Source: Alitta virens (lineage: Eukaryota; Annelida; Polychaeta; Phyllodocida; Nereididae). From it: DNA of 64,000 nucleotides. The notes under the pieces were generated by a model. That model was not told the origin of the DNA. It saw nothing but the letters and a program-made list of their open reading frames with translations, and searched no databases. Shown piece after piece: positions 10,545 through 22,139 of this stretch; position 1 is the first letter of the stretch; every line of letters starts with the position of its first letter. The DNA is taken from assembly GCA_932294295.1 (NCBI GenBank), contig OW028584.1:7076407-7140406 (forward strand). The letters are read 5' to 3'. Position numbers and translations under genes: made by a program.

Positions 10545-12377
10545 TAGCATCTCAATTTATTCTGTGGCTGTGAAGCGCTAGTCTATGGCTTGGATTATTG
10601 TATCCAAAATAGGGATACCACACATCGTCTGAAGTAATCATCTGGACCTTCAGCTGGCAGATTGGTGCGATTTTGCTGACGCACAGCTAATCTTGGCATG
10701 ATGATATCCACATCTACTAAATGTGCTATGCTCTGTGCAACTGTGTATGGTCCATAATCACCATCACTCCATTCATCATTCATTCTCAAAGTCTGCAGAG
10801 TTTTCTTTACAAAGTCAATGCCCTCCAAGGCATTCACCAGATCCGTGTTGATGGTTTGCAATGCCTGCGACAGTGATTGTGTGAGATTCATGACTTTTTT
10901 TGCACAACAAAGGGAAATGATGAAGACTGGCTCTGTTAAACTGCGTAGTAGTGACCTGGCTGTGTCTGCTGTTTTTCTGTCCGGGAATGACATTAACTCC
11001 TCAAAGGAGTTGACTATTGTGCTGTAGTACTGTTGAAAGATCAGCAAAGCATCATGCCTTTCCACAAAACGTGTTTCACACAGTGATCTAAGCTGCGTCA
11101 GTTTACTTCCAGCCTGCCTCAGATGTTGTTCAATTACTTCCCTTCGTTTCACTGAATCATTGACAAATTTAATGATCTCCTTGACCACTGAGAACATATT
11201 TCTTATTTCAGGAACAGAGCATGTTGAATTTAAAACAAGATTCAGGGATTGACTGCTGCAATGGACATACACAGCTGCTGGTGCTTCCTTGCATACATTA
11301 GCTTGCACACCATTCATGTAGCCAGACATGGCAGAGGCCCCATCATAGCTTTGGCCTACCATGTACATTGTGTCTAAGCCATGGCGTCTGATAGCTGTTA
11401 GTATTTGCTGAGCAAGCCCAGCACCAGACAGATCGGTTGCTGTTTGGAATTGTAGAAATTCTTCTCGAATCATATGTTTCCCTTGCACTTGCTTTACGTA
11501 GCGCACACAGAGACAAAGTTGCTCATGATGGGAAGAATCAGTTGTTTCATCAGCAATAACAGAGAAATATTTGACTTCTTGAACATCATTCACTATGGTT
11601 TGGGACACAATTTCTTCACAGATGGATATTAATTCATTTTGGACTGTTTTTGAAATGTAAGTGGCATTTTGTCCGGCTGATCTCAGGTGATTTTCAAGAC
11701 AATTATTGATTTTTTACATGCTTCTGGTTTCTACTACCAAATATAGATAATCAATATTACCCTAGAGAGCCTCTACATAGCCCACTCAGGTGCTGATGAG
11801 GCGTTAAACAATAACACACACACACACATGCAAAGAAGGCCTGGTAATGAAGGGGAGTATTTGAAGCAGCCATGCCTTTCACCTGAAATGTGTTGCCTTC
11901 CCAGATACACATTCTAAGGATTTTTCTTCCCTTCAGTGTGGAGAGAAACTTGAAATATTCTCCAGGCATCCAGTGATTGCACAGAAGCTCTTTCTTTTCA
12001 AAGTCAGTCAATTTGCGTATTGAATCTTTATTTCTCTGACCATCTATAAAAAACACAGCTATGTCATTCTTAAGGGAAGGTGTTTGTTGCTGTACATCTT
12101 GGTTACACAAGGAGGCTGAAGTGCAGGTATTCTCAGCAGCTGCTTGTGACTCCACTTGTGACTGAAGTTGTAAGGGTGTTGCACATGTGCTGTTACTATC
12201 AAGACAGTTATCTTGTAATTCATCATTAGACTTTAGGAAAAAATCGCTAATCAACTTCCGTTTTTTCTGTGATATGCTGTTGCCAGACATGATAATCTGA
12301 AAGTGAGGGCCCGACAGTAATATATTTCCATTGTTAATTAAGTTTTTGAAAAACGTAAATTTACTTGTGTGTACCAT
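10545..12377 (-). pseudogene. hAT-superfamily transposase relic (DUF4371 / ZMYM1-like)
   Basis: The main frame (10595 to about 11705) carries hAT hallmarks of the DUF4371 type: SVIADETTDSSHHEQL (first catalytic Asp region), VGQSYDGASAMSG (second Asp, the YDGAS motif), VHCSSQSLNLVL and LCETRFVERHDAL. The upstream frame (11757-12377) carries the N-terminal part (FEKKELLCNHWMP). Three kinds of damage are visible: a LINE 3'-tail fragment inserted at about 11715-11828, a frameshift and stop near 10,590-10,600 (the adjacent frame still reads a PILDTIIQAID segment), and loss of the C-terminal dimerisation domain, cut off where LINE A begins. No terminal inverted repeats were identified. Confidence 0.75.
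11715..11828 (+). mobile_element. LINE 3'-terminal fragment (same family as A-C)
   Basis: About 114 bp matching the extreme 3' end of LINES B and C but in plus orientation: CTTCTGGTTTCTACTACC, then the GAGAGCCTCTACATAG block, ending in a (CA)n tail. It interrupts the hAT coding sequence. A severely 5'-truncated insertion. Confidence 0.8.
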
Positions 12378-13798
12378 GTATTAAACGCATGTTGAAGTGA
12401 ACTGAACCATGACAAAAGTTAAAAAGAGAATACATTTCATGTTTTCAATGCATGCATGGTAATTTACTTTCTGTGAGAATCACAGTAGGCCTACAATCAA
12501 TGTGTTCATTTATTGTGTTTTCACATATGTATAAATATATTTAAAATGTGAAAAAGAATAAGATAGCTTACCTTATAAATTGCCAAGGTTGTGAGGAATT
12601 CTGTATGGTGTTGCATTCTTGATAGTTTATCACACTTTGACCAATATCTAGGTTGCTGAGGGCAATTTCCAACCACACAAAAAAACACGTGTGCATGAAC
12701 CCTGGCATGAACCTGCCTGCTGGTCAATGAGTGCAGGTGGTGACGTCATGATCTACATGTGTAGATGACATGATTAACAGTCTATAGCCAGCCAAAAATT
12801 ATTTAATATATATATATATAGAATATTTATATAGGCTAGGCCTATATGTACAGTGCTTTATATTTACTTTTTTTTTTACTGTTATTTTATTTTTTTTTAC
12901 TTTTTTTTGGCTGGTGATGCATCCCCCCCCCCATCCTCCCCCTGGATCCATCCCTGTCACAAGCTACAACTTATTGTTACACACAATCGTATGACATCAA
13001 ATAATGGGTGATGACATCAAAAGCTACCAAAACTCACTTTGAGCATATCTCACGGTGCTTGACAAAAATACTTATTTAGGGGATATCTATTAAATTTGTG
13101 TACATCCTCTCTTTATTTATGCATTTTCCTATTTATAGATCTAATAAGTAGAAAATAATTACATCATATACAATAAAATGTTAAATTTCATGTCACCTGA
13201 TGTTTTAGCAAAATATATGGTACCTTTCACAGTCATCCCAATTTTTACCCAGATCATCTACTTAATTGCGACAATTCTGAGCCGATTACCCAGGGAGCAT
13301 TCCGAATCAGGATAACATCGTTTCAACATAAGTTACTATCAGCCGACGTCATGCTGATGTCTAGCTAATTAATCCGACATGTTAGTTTAGCAGGACTCGC
13401 AGAGTTTATGTCTCGTAAACTTTGAACTACTCTCCCCAACATTGAGTATATGGCACTTATTTAGACACTATTATGCTCATGGTTTATTTAATTTTGCGCT
13501 CCTCTCAATAAATTGGATAAACTTTAAGTCTGGCATTCGGTACCAATTCCAGATACACTGATGCACTATCTAATATTGTGGCCATGTTTACCAGCTTATG
13601 AAAACTTAATTAGGCCACACCATTAAGTGCTTTGCACAGAGCATAAAAGCATTTGCCAATGTTGTACCATTAGTGTCATTAGATCAAATTTGTGGTCTGG
13701 GAAACACATTTGCCATATTGACTGAATGTTCTATAGCTTCTAAACTAAAACTTTTTTGAGGTAATGCAATTTCACTGAGTAAGTAATCATCCGTATAT
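12378..13798. other. Non-coding stretch
   Basis: AT-rich with homopolymer runs and a short (TA)n at about 12,813-12,822. No coding frame with recognisable motifs and no clear repeat ends. The part next to 12,377 may be the 5' flank of the hAT relic. Confidence 0.5.
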
Positions 13799-13970
13799 AA
13801 ATTCATAGACTTGGAAATTAAACTCCAGAGAAAAGAACTGTTACAGAAGACGTCATATGGATCTAGGAGTCCTATTGGTTAAATACGTTCCTCAGCCAAT
13901 TGGAGTCCTGTATTAGCGTCCTCTGGAGCAACTCCCTTCTCTGGAGTTTAGTTTTCAAGTCTATGAAATT
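13799..13970. mobile_element. MITE-like element with ~34-bp terminal inverted repeats
   Basis: The left end (13799-13832) and right end (13937-13970) are near-perfect inverted repeats sharing TCATAGACTTG and AAACTCCAGAGAA, with a ~100-bp AT-rich centre and no ORF. The whole unit could fold into a long hairpin. Candidate non-autonomous DNA transposon; the target duplication is not certain. Confidence 0.65.
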
Positions 13971-14986
13971 GGCTGTAAATAGATAATAACAGCTAATAGG
14001 ACCAGATGCAGGCAAACATGATGGTGCTTGGAGTCCGCACCATGTCTGCGCATTAACCTACTGACGGGGGAGGGGGGGGGTTTCATTTGCCTCAGCATAT
14101 ACATCACGTACTAGGCACCTGTATTTATTACAAATGATACTATTCTAGAGATGATCGAGACAGTTTATGATCAGCTGCTCGCTGGTGTAATGATGAGATG
14201 ATGAGGCTGTTTTGAGTTCACACCATTTCTTACATTACCACATGGGTATACTTACTTTGAAAAGACACACAGTCTTAGTTATGACGGATGGGATCCACCA
14301 AACATGACCAGTTGAGTTGATTGGGAAACCTTGTTTTGATATAAGGCCCCCATTATCTTTGTCTAAACTGAAATAAGATATGAGGCAGATTACGCAAAAT
14401 ATAATACTGCTGCCTATTCCAAGCCAGCAGGCAACATTATTACAGACATCAGCCGGACATCATCCAGACATAAGCCATCAAATTTGTTCAACAAAACAAT
14501 ATATTAAATGTCTGGTAGAAAATGTATGTAATGCACTGCTTTTTATGCCTATGCATGACACTGCACTGCTAGCCAGCAAGCCATGGCAAAATTAATGCTG
14601 TAGAACTATGAATTATGCAAAACAACATTATTGCCGTCAGGCTGTCTGCACTGGTAATCGTTCATGTTGACATGACACTATGTTGCCTGGTGATTGCTTT
14701 GTTATTTATCCTGTGAGTTTCGTGTTGGTGGAGTTGATTAAACTAGGAAAGCATTAAATGTCTTGATTAGAAACATTACTGTATACACTGAAGTCTTTCC
14801 TGAAGTAATTCTTATTGAATTAAAAAAATGATTGCATCTTTGGTGTCTTGTAAATATCACACTTGTGGTCCACGACCTCCACACCACTAATTGCATCACC
14901 CCATAGGTGGGGTATTTAATTTGCCCTGGCCATCATAGAAACTGAGTATAAGATCTAAAATATCATGCTCAGATGTAGCTGGGGGG
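13971..14986. other. Non-coding stretch
   Basis: No gene or repeat could be supported. It contains a poly-G run near 14,070 and scattered AT-rich sequence. Confidence 0.45.
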
Positions 14987-15059
14987 CGGGGGCCTAGCTC
15001 AGAGGTAGCACTCTGGGCTTCCAACTGCTGGGTCCCGGGTTCGATTCCCGGTAGAACCT
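14987..15059 (+). repeat. tRNA-like sequence, probable SINE head
   Basis: It has a polymerase III A box (TAGCTCAGAGGTAGCA, 14995-15010) and a perfect B box (GGTTCGATTCC, 15038-15048). The T arm pairs perfectly (CCGGG with CCCGG). The acceptor and anticodon stems do not pair well, so a functional tRNA gene is unlikely. A tRNA-derived SINE head or tRNA pseudogene fits better, especially as LINE-like sequence follows directly. Confidence 0.6.
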
Positions 15060-15067
15060 AAGTTGGA

Positions 15068-15620
15068 TGGCTGTTTCCTCCTTCGTCTCGAAGTCATGGT
15101 TATCTAGACTTAGACAAATTTTACCTCAGCCTGTTCTTTTATTAACATATAATTTGTATATTCAACCTATATTTGACTATGCTTGTACAATATGGTGTTT
15201 AGTAATGTTAATATTATGCTATACAAAGGCAACAAAACCGAACTGCTTGAATTATCAGTTCCAACTTTAATATTACAAATGTTAGAGGTGGAGATCTTGT
15301 GAAGCAGCTCAAATTGCAAACGAATAATTTATTATTATTTAGCAACTTCAATGTAAAATGGTATTAATGGCAATGCACCAGATCACCTATGTAACTCAAT
15401 CACCATGTGAATGTAATGAAATTAATACACGAGCAAGTACCAGCCAAAATTGATGAGAGTGCTTCATGTGATGTTTTTAAAACTCATGTCAAAAATGTTT
15501 TCTGTTAATTGTTATTTTAACCATTGTTTTTTATGGTGAATTTTACCTTAACTGGACCACATGAAAAACTGTTCTAATTGTGTATCCAGTCAAAATATGT
15601 TTTTAAATAAATAAATAAAA
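15068..15620 (+). mobile_element. LINE relic, C-terminal RT region and 3' tail (CR1/RTE-like)
   Basis: Decayed coding sequence of the region downstream of the RT core: an YIQPIFDYACTIW motif (the FDYA..W block common after the RT domain in CR1/RTE-type LINEs) followed in shifted frames by NVRGGDLVKQLKL and further relic codons. It ends with an AAAT-type tail at about 15,601-15,620. It belongs to a different LINE family from A-C. It starts within a few bases of the tRNA-like sequence. Confidence 0.55.
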
Positions 15621-16490
15621 CATGGTGTGGACACAGACCACTGACCTATCCCTTATGGGGTGTGAAATAAATGAAGCACCCGGAACTAAGTGACCCGCTA
15701 TGTTACTACACCCCTCTAAGCAGGTTTATCACAATACATTGACTTGAGAGTAAGAAGTTTCGGTCCAATTTGTTGTCATTTTTTATAAAATATGCCAATA
15801 TGTGCTGACTGGGGTTATACTAATAAACGAGGAAAAGTTCATGGAAGAACATACCACACGTAAGTAGTAAAAAATACTATTTGTTTCACAAACTTGACAC
15901 ACCATGTGTCTACATGCAGAGTAATGGTATGCATGTTACATAATAATTATATGAGCAAATCATTTTATAAGTGAAACTGGATTTTAACTACACTCCATGG
16001 GTGATAATATGCCATAATGGATCTTTTAACCCTAATATAAACTTAATAGTTAAATGTGCTGGTATAATGACATTTCACAGAGCTGTTTGACACAGCTTGT
16101 TTTATTTAAATAATCAAAACACATTAACATACTGACTCACAAGGGGCAATGAATATGGGAAACTGGGCTATTTCTAATTAATTCATTAATTAACAATGAC
16201 TGAGACGGTTAACATCAAACTGCAAGTGAATTTCTTATATAAAATATATCTACTTATCAACTTAGTTTCTTCTGACATTGGTACATGAAAAACTATAAAT
16301 GTCAATAAATACAAGAAAAAAATAAAATCAAGCAACTGAGTCTTTTATCAAATGTTAAGCTCAACAGTACAACATTATACCCATTCAAATAATTCAGCAT
16401 ATTGCTTTGTAACGGGTAATGCGGATCACCTGTATTGTATTTCTAGTCCAAGAAAAACTTAAGTGAAAGTTGGACAGTGCCCTTGAAAAT
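15621..16490. other. Non-coding stretch
   Basis: AT-rich with no recognisable gene. The part next to 16,490 would be the 5' flank or truncated 5' region of the P-element-type relic. Confidence 0.45.
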
Positions 16491-17640
16491 ATGAAGAATT
16501 CCAGGAAGAAACTCAAGGCTGACAAACAGAAAACAAGGAGATTGAAAAGGAGAGTAGAAAGCTTAAGTTGTGTTATACAGCAGAGGCAAGATAACAACCT
16601 AATTTCAGCATCCTGTGCAGAGGTTCTAGAGAAAAAATTCACTGGAATTCCTCTACACATGATGCAAGGCTTGTTGAAAAAGGGTTCAGGGAAAGGTGGA
16701 CGTGAGGAGTATAATATCAAATTAAGATCATTTGCCCTCACTCCACATTATTACTCTGCAAAAGCCTACAATTATGTCAGGGAAACATTTGATCTGTGTT
16801 TACCACACCCCTCTACTTTGAGGACATGGTATACAAGCATCAATGGTGATCCAGGTTTCAACAAACATGCTTTTAACTCCCTCAAGGAAAAAACAAAAAA
16901 TGGTGAAAAGGTGCTGGTAGCTTTGATTATTGATGAGATGGCAATCCGTAAACATGTGGAATGGGATGGAAAGAAAATGGTAGGCCGTGTCAACATGGGC
17001 ACTGGTATAGATGATGATTCTACTCCAAGTTGGAAACTTCCTGTGGGTCATTTCATGATAAAATTATTGACAGGTAGTGAACGGGCCAACCTAGTGAAGG
17101 ACTGCATTGAGAAACTAACAGATTCTGGTGTCACAGTGTCAAATCTTACTTCCTGCCACTTTGCTATGATGAAACACCTTGGTGTTATTCTGGATCCAAA
17201 CAACATAAACACAGGCTTCCCCAATCCATCAAAACCTCAGGAAGGAGTTTATGCAATTCTAAATGTTTGCCACATGTTAAAACATGTAAGATATAAAAAA
17301 ATATATTTAGCTTATGTGAAACCCCCCAATAGTGCCTTATCATACATGCTAACATATAAATTTAGCCAAGATCACCTAGAGCTCTTCTATGCAGCGGTAC
17401 AATCATCTGGTGGTTTTAATAACAATCCAACTGTTCGTCAGTTCATTTCTACATACAAGCGCCTCATGGTGAGGCATGCATGAGATCAAATGCAACACTG
17501 GTAACTGCAGTGCCCAGGACACCACCAGTATTTTGCAATGTCTGTCATCATCAAAGCTCCTGGCAGCTGTTCCTGGTGCTACTGAAGACATAGCTGTAGC
17601 CCGAAGGCATGATCCACATTTAATGCAACAGTCAACTGAT
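16491..17640 (+). pseudogene. P-element/THAP9-like transposase relic
   Basis: From the first in-frame ATG (16491): a Lys-rich coiled-coil-like segment, then P-element transposase signatures PHPSTLRTWY, IIDEMAIRKHVEWDG (catalytic-Asp region), GSERANLVKDC and LTYKFSQDHLELFYAAVQ, and NNNPTVRQF near the end. The N-terminal THAP DNA-binding domain is absent. Several blocks expected in the family are missing with the frame kept: after GIDDD, around the CHFAMM segment, and the long insertion-domain region after CHMLKHVR. The main frame stops at about 17,483, and a +1 frame continues the family sequence (HEIKCNTG..QDTTSIL) to about 17,640, where gypsy sequence begins. Confidence 0.75.
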
Positions 17641-17641
17641 C

Positions 17642-18415
17642 ATGATGACCACCTTTCTGTCCCCAACCTTGGAAATGCTGGTGGACACAGGTGCCCAAGT
17701 TTCAATGTTGAGCAAGAAAGTGGATGATGAGATAGCTGGAGTTTATAGGTCTCCCCTTTTGTCGATGGATAGGAAGGTAGCAGCTGCAAATGGTGGTCTT
17801 ATTAAGGTGTATGGAAGGTTAGAGACAGAGATCTGTGTGGACAGAGCTCTGTATCCGTGTGAGTTCCTAGTTGCTGAAATGGGACAACTGACTGGGTTGC
17901 TGGGGATGGACTTCTTGAAGAAACATAAAGCCACTTTAATGTGTTCCTCTGGAGTATTGCGTGCGGGTGGGTCTGATGTTCTGTGTAGAGAAGGTCCAGA
18001 AGGTCTTGGAGGTCGAGCAGTGGTCAGTGAACCCATTTGCCGGCTAGCAAGGCATGTGTCATTGGTTGCAGTCAACCTGGTGACATGGGGCAAATGTCAG
18101 GGTCATGACCTCTTGTTCGAAGCCATTCCCCAGGTTAGTCAGAATTTGCATGTTATGGTACCTCGGGGCATAGTGGACGTGGATTGTCCTGATGCCAAGG
18201 TCTGGATAGCAAATCCAACTGAGAAAGATATTTGTCTGTCACAGGGTCAATTACTAGGGGAGATGACTAATGTCCTGTCTAACAAGGATTCTTTGGAAGA
18301 GGACACGCTGGTATCAGCAGTGACTTCTAAAGAAGGCCCTAGACACAAGGACCTTCCAGATCACCTGAAACCCCTTATTGACCCGACAGAAGACCTTAGT
18401 AGTGAACAAAGGTAA
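17642..18415 (+). pseudogene. Gypsy aspartic protease region
   Basis: A retropepsin active-site motif LVDTGAQVSML near 17,680 and a downstream GLLGMDFLKKH block typical of gypsy proteases (the second conserved GxxG/GMDFL element). The stretch to the RT is interrupted by in-frame stops at 18,413-18,415 and about 18,463. In a live element this enzyme cleaves the Gag-Pol polyprotein. Confidence 0.75.
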
Positions 18416-18546
18416 AAGTTGAAAATGGTTCTGTTAGAGTATGAGCATTGCTTTGAGGGAGGTTAATTTGGCCTGGGACGAACAGAGTTAGTAAAGCATG
18501 AAATTGATACTGGTGACCATAGGCCTTTAAGCTACCGGCCCGTCGG

Positions 18547-19181
18547 TTGGGCTGGGCCCAAAAGCGAGCCCTGGGAGAGGAAGTAGATTGTATGTTAGGT
18601 CTTGGAGTTATTGAACCTAGTAGTAGCCCTTGGTCCAGTCCTCCTGTCCTTGTTCGTAAGAAAGATGGTAGCTTCCGGTTTTGTGTAGACTACAGGTGTC
18701 TTAACGTTTGCACCAAGAAGGATGCTTATCCATTGCCTCGAATTGAGGACTGCCTGGATGCCCTTGCTGGTGCTAAGTGGTTTTGTACTCTTGACATGGC
18801 CTCTGGTTATTGGCAGATAGCTATGGAGAGTGAGGACAAGGAAAAGACAGCTTTACAGCTCCAAGAGGGCATTATCACTTCACAGTGATGCCCTTTGGAG
18901 TGACCAATGGCCTTGCCACATTAGAAAGGTTGATGGAGTTGGTGTTAGGTGGGTTAGACCTGACCACTTGTTTGTGTTATATGGATGATATTGTGGTCCA
19001 GGGTTCCACTTTTGACCAATGCCTAGCTAATCTAGTTAATGTCCTTAAGCGCATGGACCAGGCTGGTCTGCGTTTGAAGCCCAGTAAGTGTGAATTGTTT
19101 AGGAAAGAAGTGCCCTTTCTTGGCCATGTGGTAGGAGAGGCATTGGTTAGGCCAGACCCTCGGAAAATTGAGGTTGTCAAG
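18547..19181 (+). pseudogene. Gypsy reverse transcriptase, N-terminal part
   Basis: RT motifs: SPWSSPPVLVRKKDG, RFCVDYRCLN, FCTLDMASGYWQ (motif A Asp), then in a shifted frame VMPFGVTNG and YMDDIVV (catalytic Asp pair, about 18,980). Frame breaks lie near 18,550 and 18,870. The coding sequence stops in mid-domain at the Polinton target site and resumes in phase at 42,341 if the insertion and one target copy are disregarded. Confidence 0.85.
19176..19181. repeat. Polinton target-site duplication, left copy
   Basis: GTCAAG, repeated at 42335-42340. A 6-bp duplication is the hallmark of Polinton/Maverick integration. Confidence 0.92.
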
Positions 19182-19300
19182 AGTAGTATAGGCTTCACCA
19201 TGCAGACTAACGCATTCAGCAGGTGGCGCTACTGTTGTACTGTGAGGTGCTGCCACCACACATCAGCCAGTTATGTGAGGTGCTGCCACCATGCTGTGTA
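19182..19300 (+). repeat. Polinton left terminal inverted repeat
   Basis: About 120 bp matching the right end in inverted orientation with about three mismatches; weaker patchy similarity continues for roughly another 100 bp. Inside are two direct copies of TGTGAGGTGCTGCCACCA (19241-19258 and 19274-19291, 33 bp apart), which could be integrase or terminal-protein binding repeats (inference). Confidence 0.9.
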
Positions 19301-19967
19301 TATACGCATTATATATGTATTTATCAAAGTTATATGTGTACACATGTGTAATCAAGGGATCCTAATTAATATATGATTAATTAGTTGCAGATATTTTACA
19401 GGTTTTTTAATAATAAAAAGTTTTTCAGAGGTGTAAGCATATGCAAGACTAATTATTGATGTTAATTAAAAACATTAATTATTATCATAATGTCTTAATG
19501 AAAGATTTTGATGAAGATTTGATTGGCCATAATTTGTACAATGATACACAATTATATGCATTGTAGTGTTCACTGATATATATTTAAACCCTTCATATAA
19601 CATCATGGTGTTGCACAATTTGGTACATCTAATGTTATTATCACAGAGTGAGGGGGCTGGAAATAGATAGAATTTCTTTCATTTGCAGATGGCCATGTTT
19701 TTTAAGGTAATAAAAGAAGTGCTATTTAATTGTAGCTTTTCTAGACATTGTATTCTTAACAATATAAACCGCACAGTGAGCCTTAATGTGTTTATATGTA
19801 AAATCACATGTTAAGAGTTGTGTTACAACTGTACACAGTTGCAACTTTAGTTGTATCAGTGAGAGGACGCCACCAGTTCTAAATGGGTTAAAATTTTAAC
19901 TGGGGCAGCATGTGTAGTTTTTCTGAGTGAGTAGCATAATACACATGTTAAAACTTCACGGCTAACC
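19301..19967. promoter_or_regulatory. Left sub-terminal non-coding region of Polinton
   Basis: AT-rich, no ORF. It precedes the first left-arm gene and presumably carries its promoter. No clear TATA box could be assigned. Confidence 0.4.
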
Positions 19968-20564
19968 ATGGCGCACAGTCGACAACATTGTCCAACACAG
20001 TCTGACATTGATACCTCTGAAATAAGTGAAATGAGCTACCAAATTCTGCAACTGGACATTAATGAAGATAAGGGAGCCGCACGTTTCTATGATGTCTACA
20101 GTGATCCAAGAGTTTCAAGCAGTTTCTTCAGTGATGAAGTGTGGGAAAACAGTGATATAACTATAACAACGGAGCTCCAGAAAGAAAATCCTGACACCTG
20201 TGTAATTCTAGAAGAATTGAAGGAACTCATAGGTGAGACTGTGGATTTCCAGAGATTTTTGGCAAGCCGTGATCCACCACAACTACCACCTTTATCAGAA
20301 GATGCTAAGACATGCGTGTGCAAGCGAGAAATCACACCTGAAAGACAAACATACTTGCCTTCAATGTCTGGAGCCTTGCCTTCAATGTATGGAGCCGATA
20401 CGTTCTTGACAGTTTCAATGAATCTGCAAGCTTTTCCTGAAGATCCAGACCTGTGCTTTCCGTGTAACCTTCTTGTTAAATACTGTGACGGTGTTCTTGT
20501 ACATAGACCAGCACAAGAGAGCAAAGAACGATTTTGTGTTTCACTGTACAATGTACCAATGTGA
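19968..20564 (+). CDS. Unknown 198-aa acidic Polinton protein
   Basis: Unrecognised. The start is well supported (ACCATGG context at 19968). The N-terminal half is rich in Asp, Glu and Ser (for example DVYSDPRVSSSFFSDEVW); a Pro-rich linker (DPPQLPPLSED) leads to a C-terminal half with several Cys residues (CVCKR, LCFPCNLL). No signal peptide or membrane segment. It is the outermost gene of the left arm, a position often used for early or host-interaction genes (inference). AATAAA signals follow at 20616 and 20625. Confidence 0.55.
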   Translation: MAHSRQHCPTQSDIDTSEISEMSYQILQLDINEDKGAARFYDVYSDPRVSSSFFSDEVWENSDITITTELQKENPDTCVILEELKELIGETVDFQRFLASRDPPQLPPLSEDAKTCVCKREITPERQTYLPSMSGALPSMYGADTFLTVSMNLQAFPEDPDLCFPCNLLVKYCDGVLVHRPAQESKERFCVSLYNVPM

Positions 20565-20615
20565 CATTATATTTCTTTGTAATGGTCAGTTTTATACTGT
20601 ACCCTTTTTGATAAT

Positions 20616-20642
20616 AATAAAAGAAATAAAACACAAAAAAAA
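20616..20642 (+). terminator. Polyadenylation signals after the 198-aa gene
   Basis: Two overlapping-range AATAAA hexamers (20616-20621, 20625-20630) followed by an A-run, about 50 bp after the stop codon. Confidence 0.5.
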
Positions 20643-20678
20643 AAAGCGTGAGGACAACTCATGTTGGGGCTTCTAAAC

Positions 20679-21005
20679 AATGACTAATCAACTGAGCAAG
20701 CGTGCTACATGGTGTCACGTGGCAGTACCAGAGTTCAAACATGCCAGCATCATGAGGTTTTATTTCAAAAGCATCAAAGGTTAAGGACTGTTCGACCCCA
20801 TACCTCAAATCAACTGTTAAGCACTGTATTGTGTTTGGTTAAAATAAAAGAAGGCTTGTAGACAGCACGTGCTGAGAGCGTTCATACAATGAGCAACCAA
20901 ATGAGCACACGTATAACTTTGTGTTATGTTGTGACACTAGTGCTCAAACACAATAGCATCATGAGGTGTTGTGTTTCAAAATCACCAAAGGTCAAAAAAC
21001 GTTTC
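20679..21005. repeat. Diverged direct repeat upstream of DNA polymerase
   Basis: Two diverged copies (about 20,679-20,790 and 20,880-21,005) share AGCATCATGAGGT and CAAAGGT blocks in the same order. No gene. Probably part of the polymerase upstream region. Confidence 0.45.
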
Positions 21006-21536
21006 TTTCCCCCTCAAAAATCAAATGATGATAGCGGGAACCTCAAAAATGTACACATTCTATTGGTAATAAATTAAAACAAGGACCCCCCTTTTTCGAG
21101 GACTTACCATTGGCCATTGAGTTTTGGCGCGGTTTTCTATCTACACCCAAAAAACAACCACTTTTTCGCATGTGGCAAAGATGGCTGAACCTCCTGGTAA
21201 GAAAAGGAGGAATGTTTCAACCAGTAGCGATGATGATCAAAATGACAGGAAGCCATACGTTATCGAAAGAATTAATGAGAGAAGAGCCAGACGTTATGAT
21301 GTCGAAGAAATTACGTTTAGGGCAAAATTTGATGAGAACCTTCAAGGTCAAAAATTGCTGGATGTTACAGACGACCTACACAATATGTTTGAAGACATTC
21401 TGGAGAATGTGAATGCTAATCATGTCAACAGTAACGACAGAGCAAGACTCTCCATTAGACATGCTGGTCTTGATAGGGAGATTTTCATACACTGTCAACC
21501 CCAGCACAATATAACTGCCGACGTCATCATGGAAAG

Positions 21537-21645
21537 GTTAGTGTAAAATGTCAAAATATATATATATATATATATGTTTTTTGAGCGATATTACAAGATC
21601 ATGCTTCTATTGTTCTATTTCATTGTGTTTTCTTGTTAAATTTAG
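21537..21645 (+). other. Polymerase intron 1
   Basis: Donor AAAG|GTTAGT at 21537 and acceptor TTTAAATTTAG ending at 21645; it contains a (TA)n run. Splicing joins phase 2 to phase 2 and links the two open frames. Confidence 0.75.
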
Positions 21646-22046
21646 AGTGGGTGCCGTTTTGCAGTCAAACCAAAGTCTGAACATAGATGAGTCTTTCATG
21701 GTGGATGTGGGTATAATGCATGATGCAGAGGCTGGGGGCGGTGGCGATGGTTCAGCGCGCCGAAAAGCCATTACCAATACAGACACCACTTCGGAAGATT
21801 GCTCAATTAAGAAAAAAAGATCAATGGTTTTCATACCCGATGTTGAAGGTGAATATCTGTGTGCAGGCAGGGCTATAGTAACATGTATGGCCAAACTGAA
21901 AAACATGAACAAAAAAGAGTACAACATGATTATTAGTCATAGAAATGTCCACAGTGCCAATCCTAAGTCTCAAAGAATGAGGGCTATTAGATTGTACCTA
22001 GATACAGGAATGTCAATGCGTAGGGCTGTACCTGTTACAGAACTCA

Positions 22047-22092
22047 GTAAGATTTGAAAAAAAACTAGGTATACAAATTGTTGTCATTTCAG
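22047..22092 (+). other. Polymerase intron 2 (46 nt)
   Basis: Donor CTCA|GTAAGA at 22047 and acceptor TCATTTCAG ending at 22092. Very short, but both sites are good and the phase is kept. Without it the exon-2 frame ends at a TGA. Confidence 0.65.
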
Positions 22093-22139
22093 GGGACATG
22101 GGTAACACTGTGATTTACAAAGGCTTCAAGGTCATGAAA

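Larger units (their letters stand above)
17642..19181 (+). mobile_element. Ty3/gypsy retrotransposon, left part (protease and RT)
   Basis: Left fragment of a gypsy-type pol, starting in the protease region; no gag or 5' LTR was found, and the left edge abuts the P-element relic. It is interrupted at 19,181/19,182 by the Polinton and resumes at 42,335. Multiple frameshifts and stops show it was already old or has decayed since. Confidence 0.85.

Noticed and set aside
12521..12727. 68-codon minus-strand frame upstream of the hAT relic
   Set aside because: No hAT or zinc-finger motif could be seen and it is short; treated as chance.
14987..15059. Functional tRNA gene
   Set aside because: The A and B boxes and T stem are good, but the acceptor, D and anticodon stems do not pair properly, and a LINE-like tail follows.
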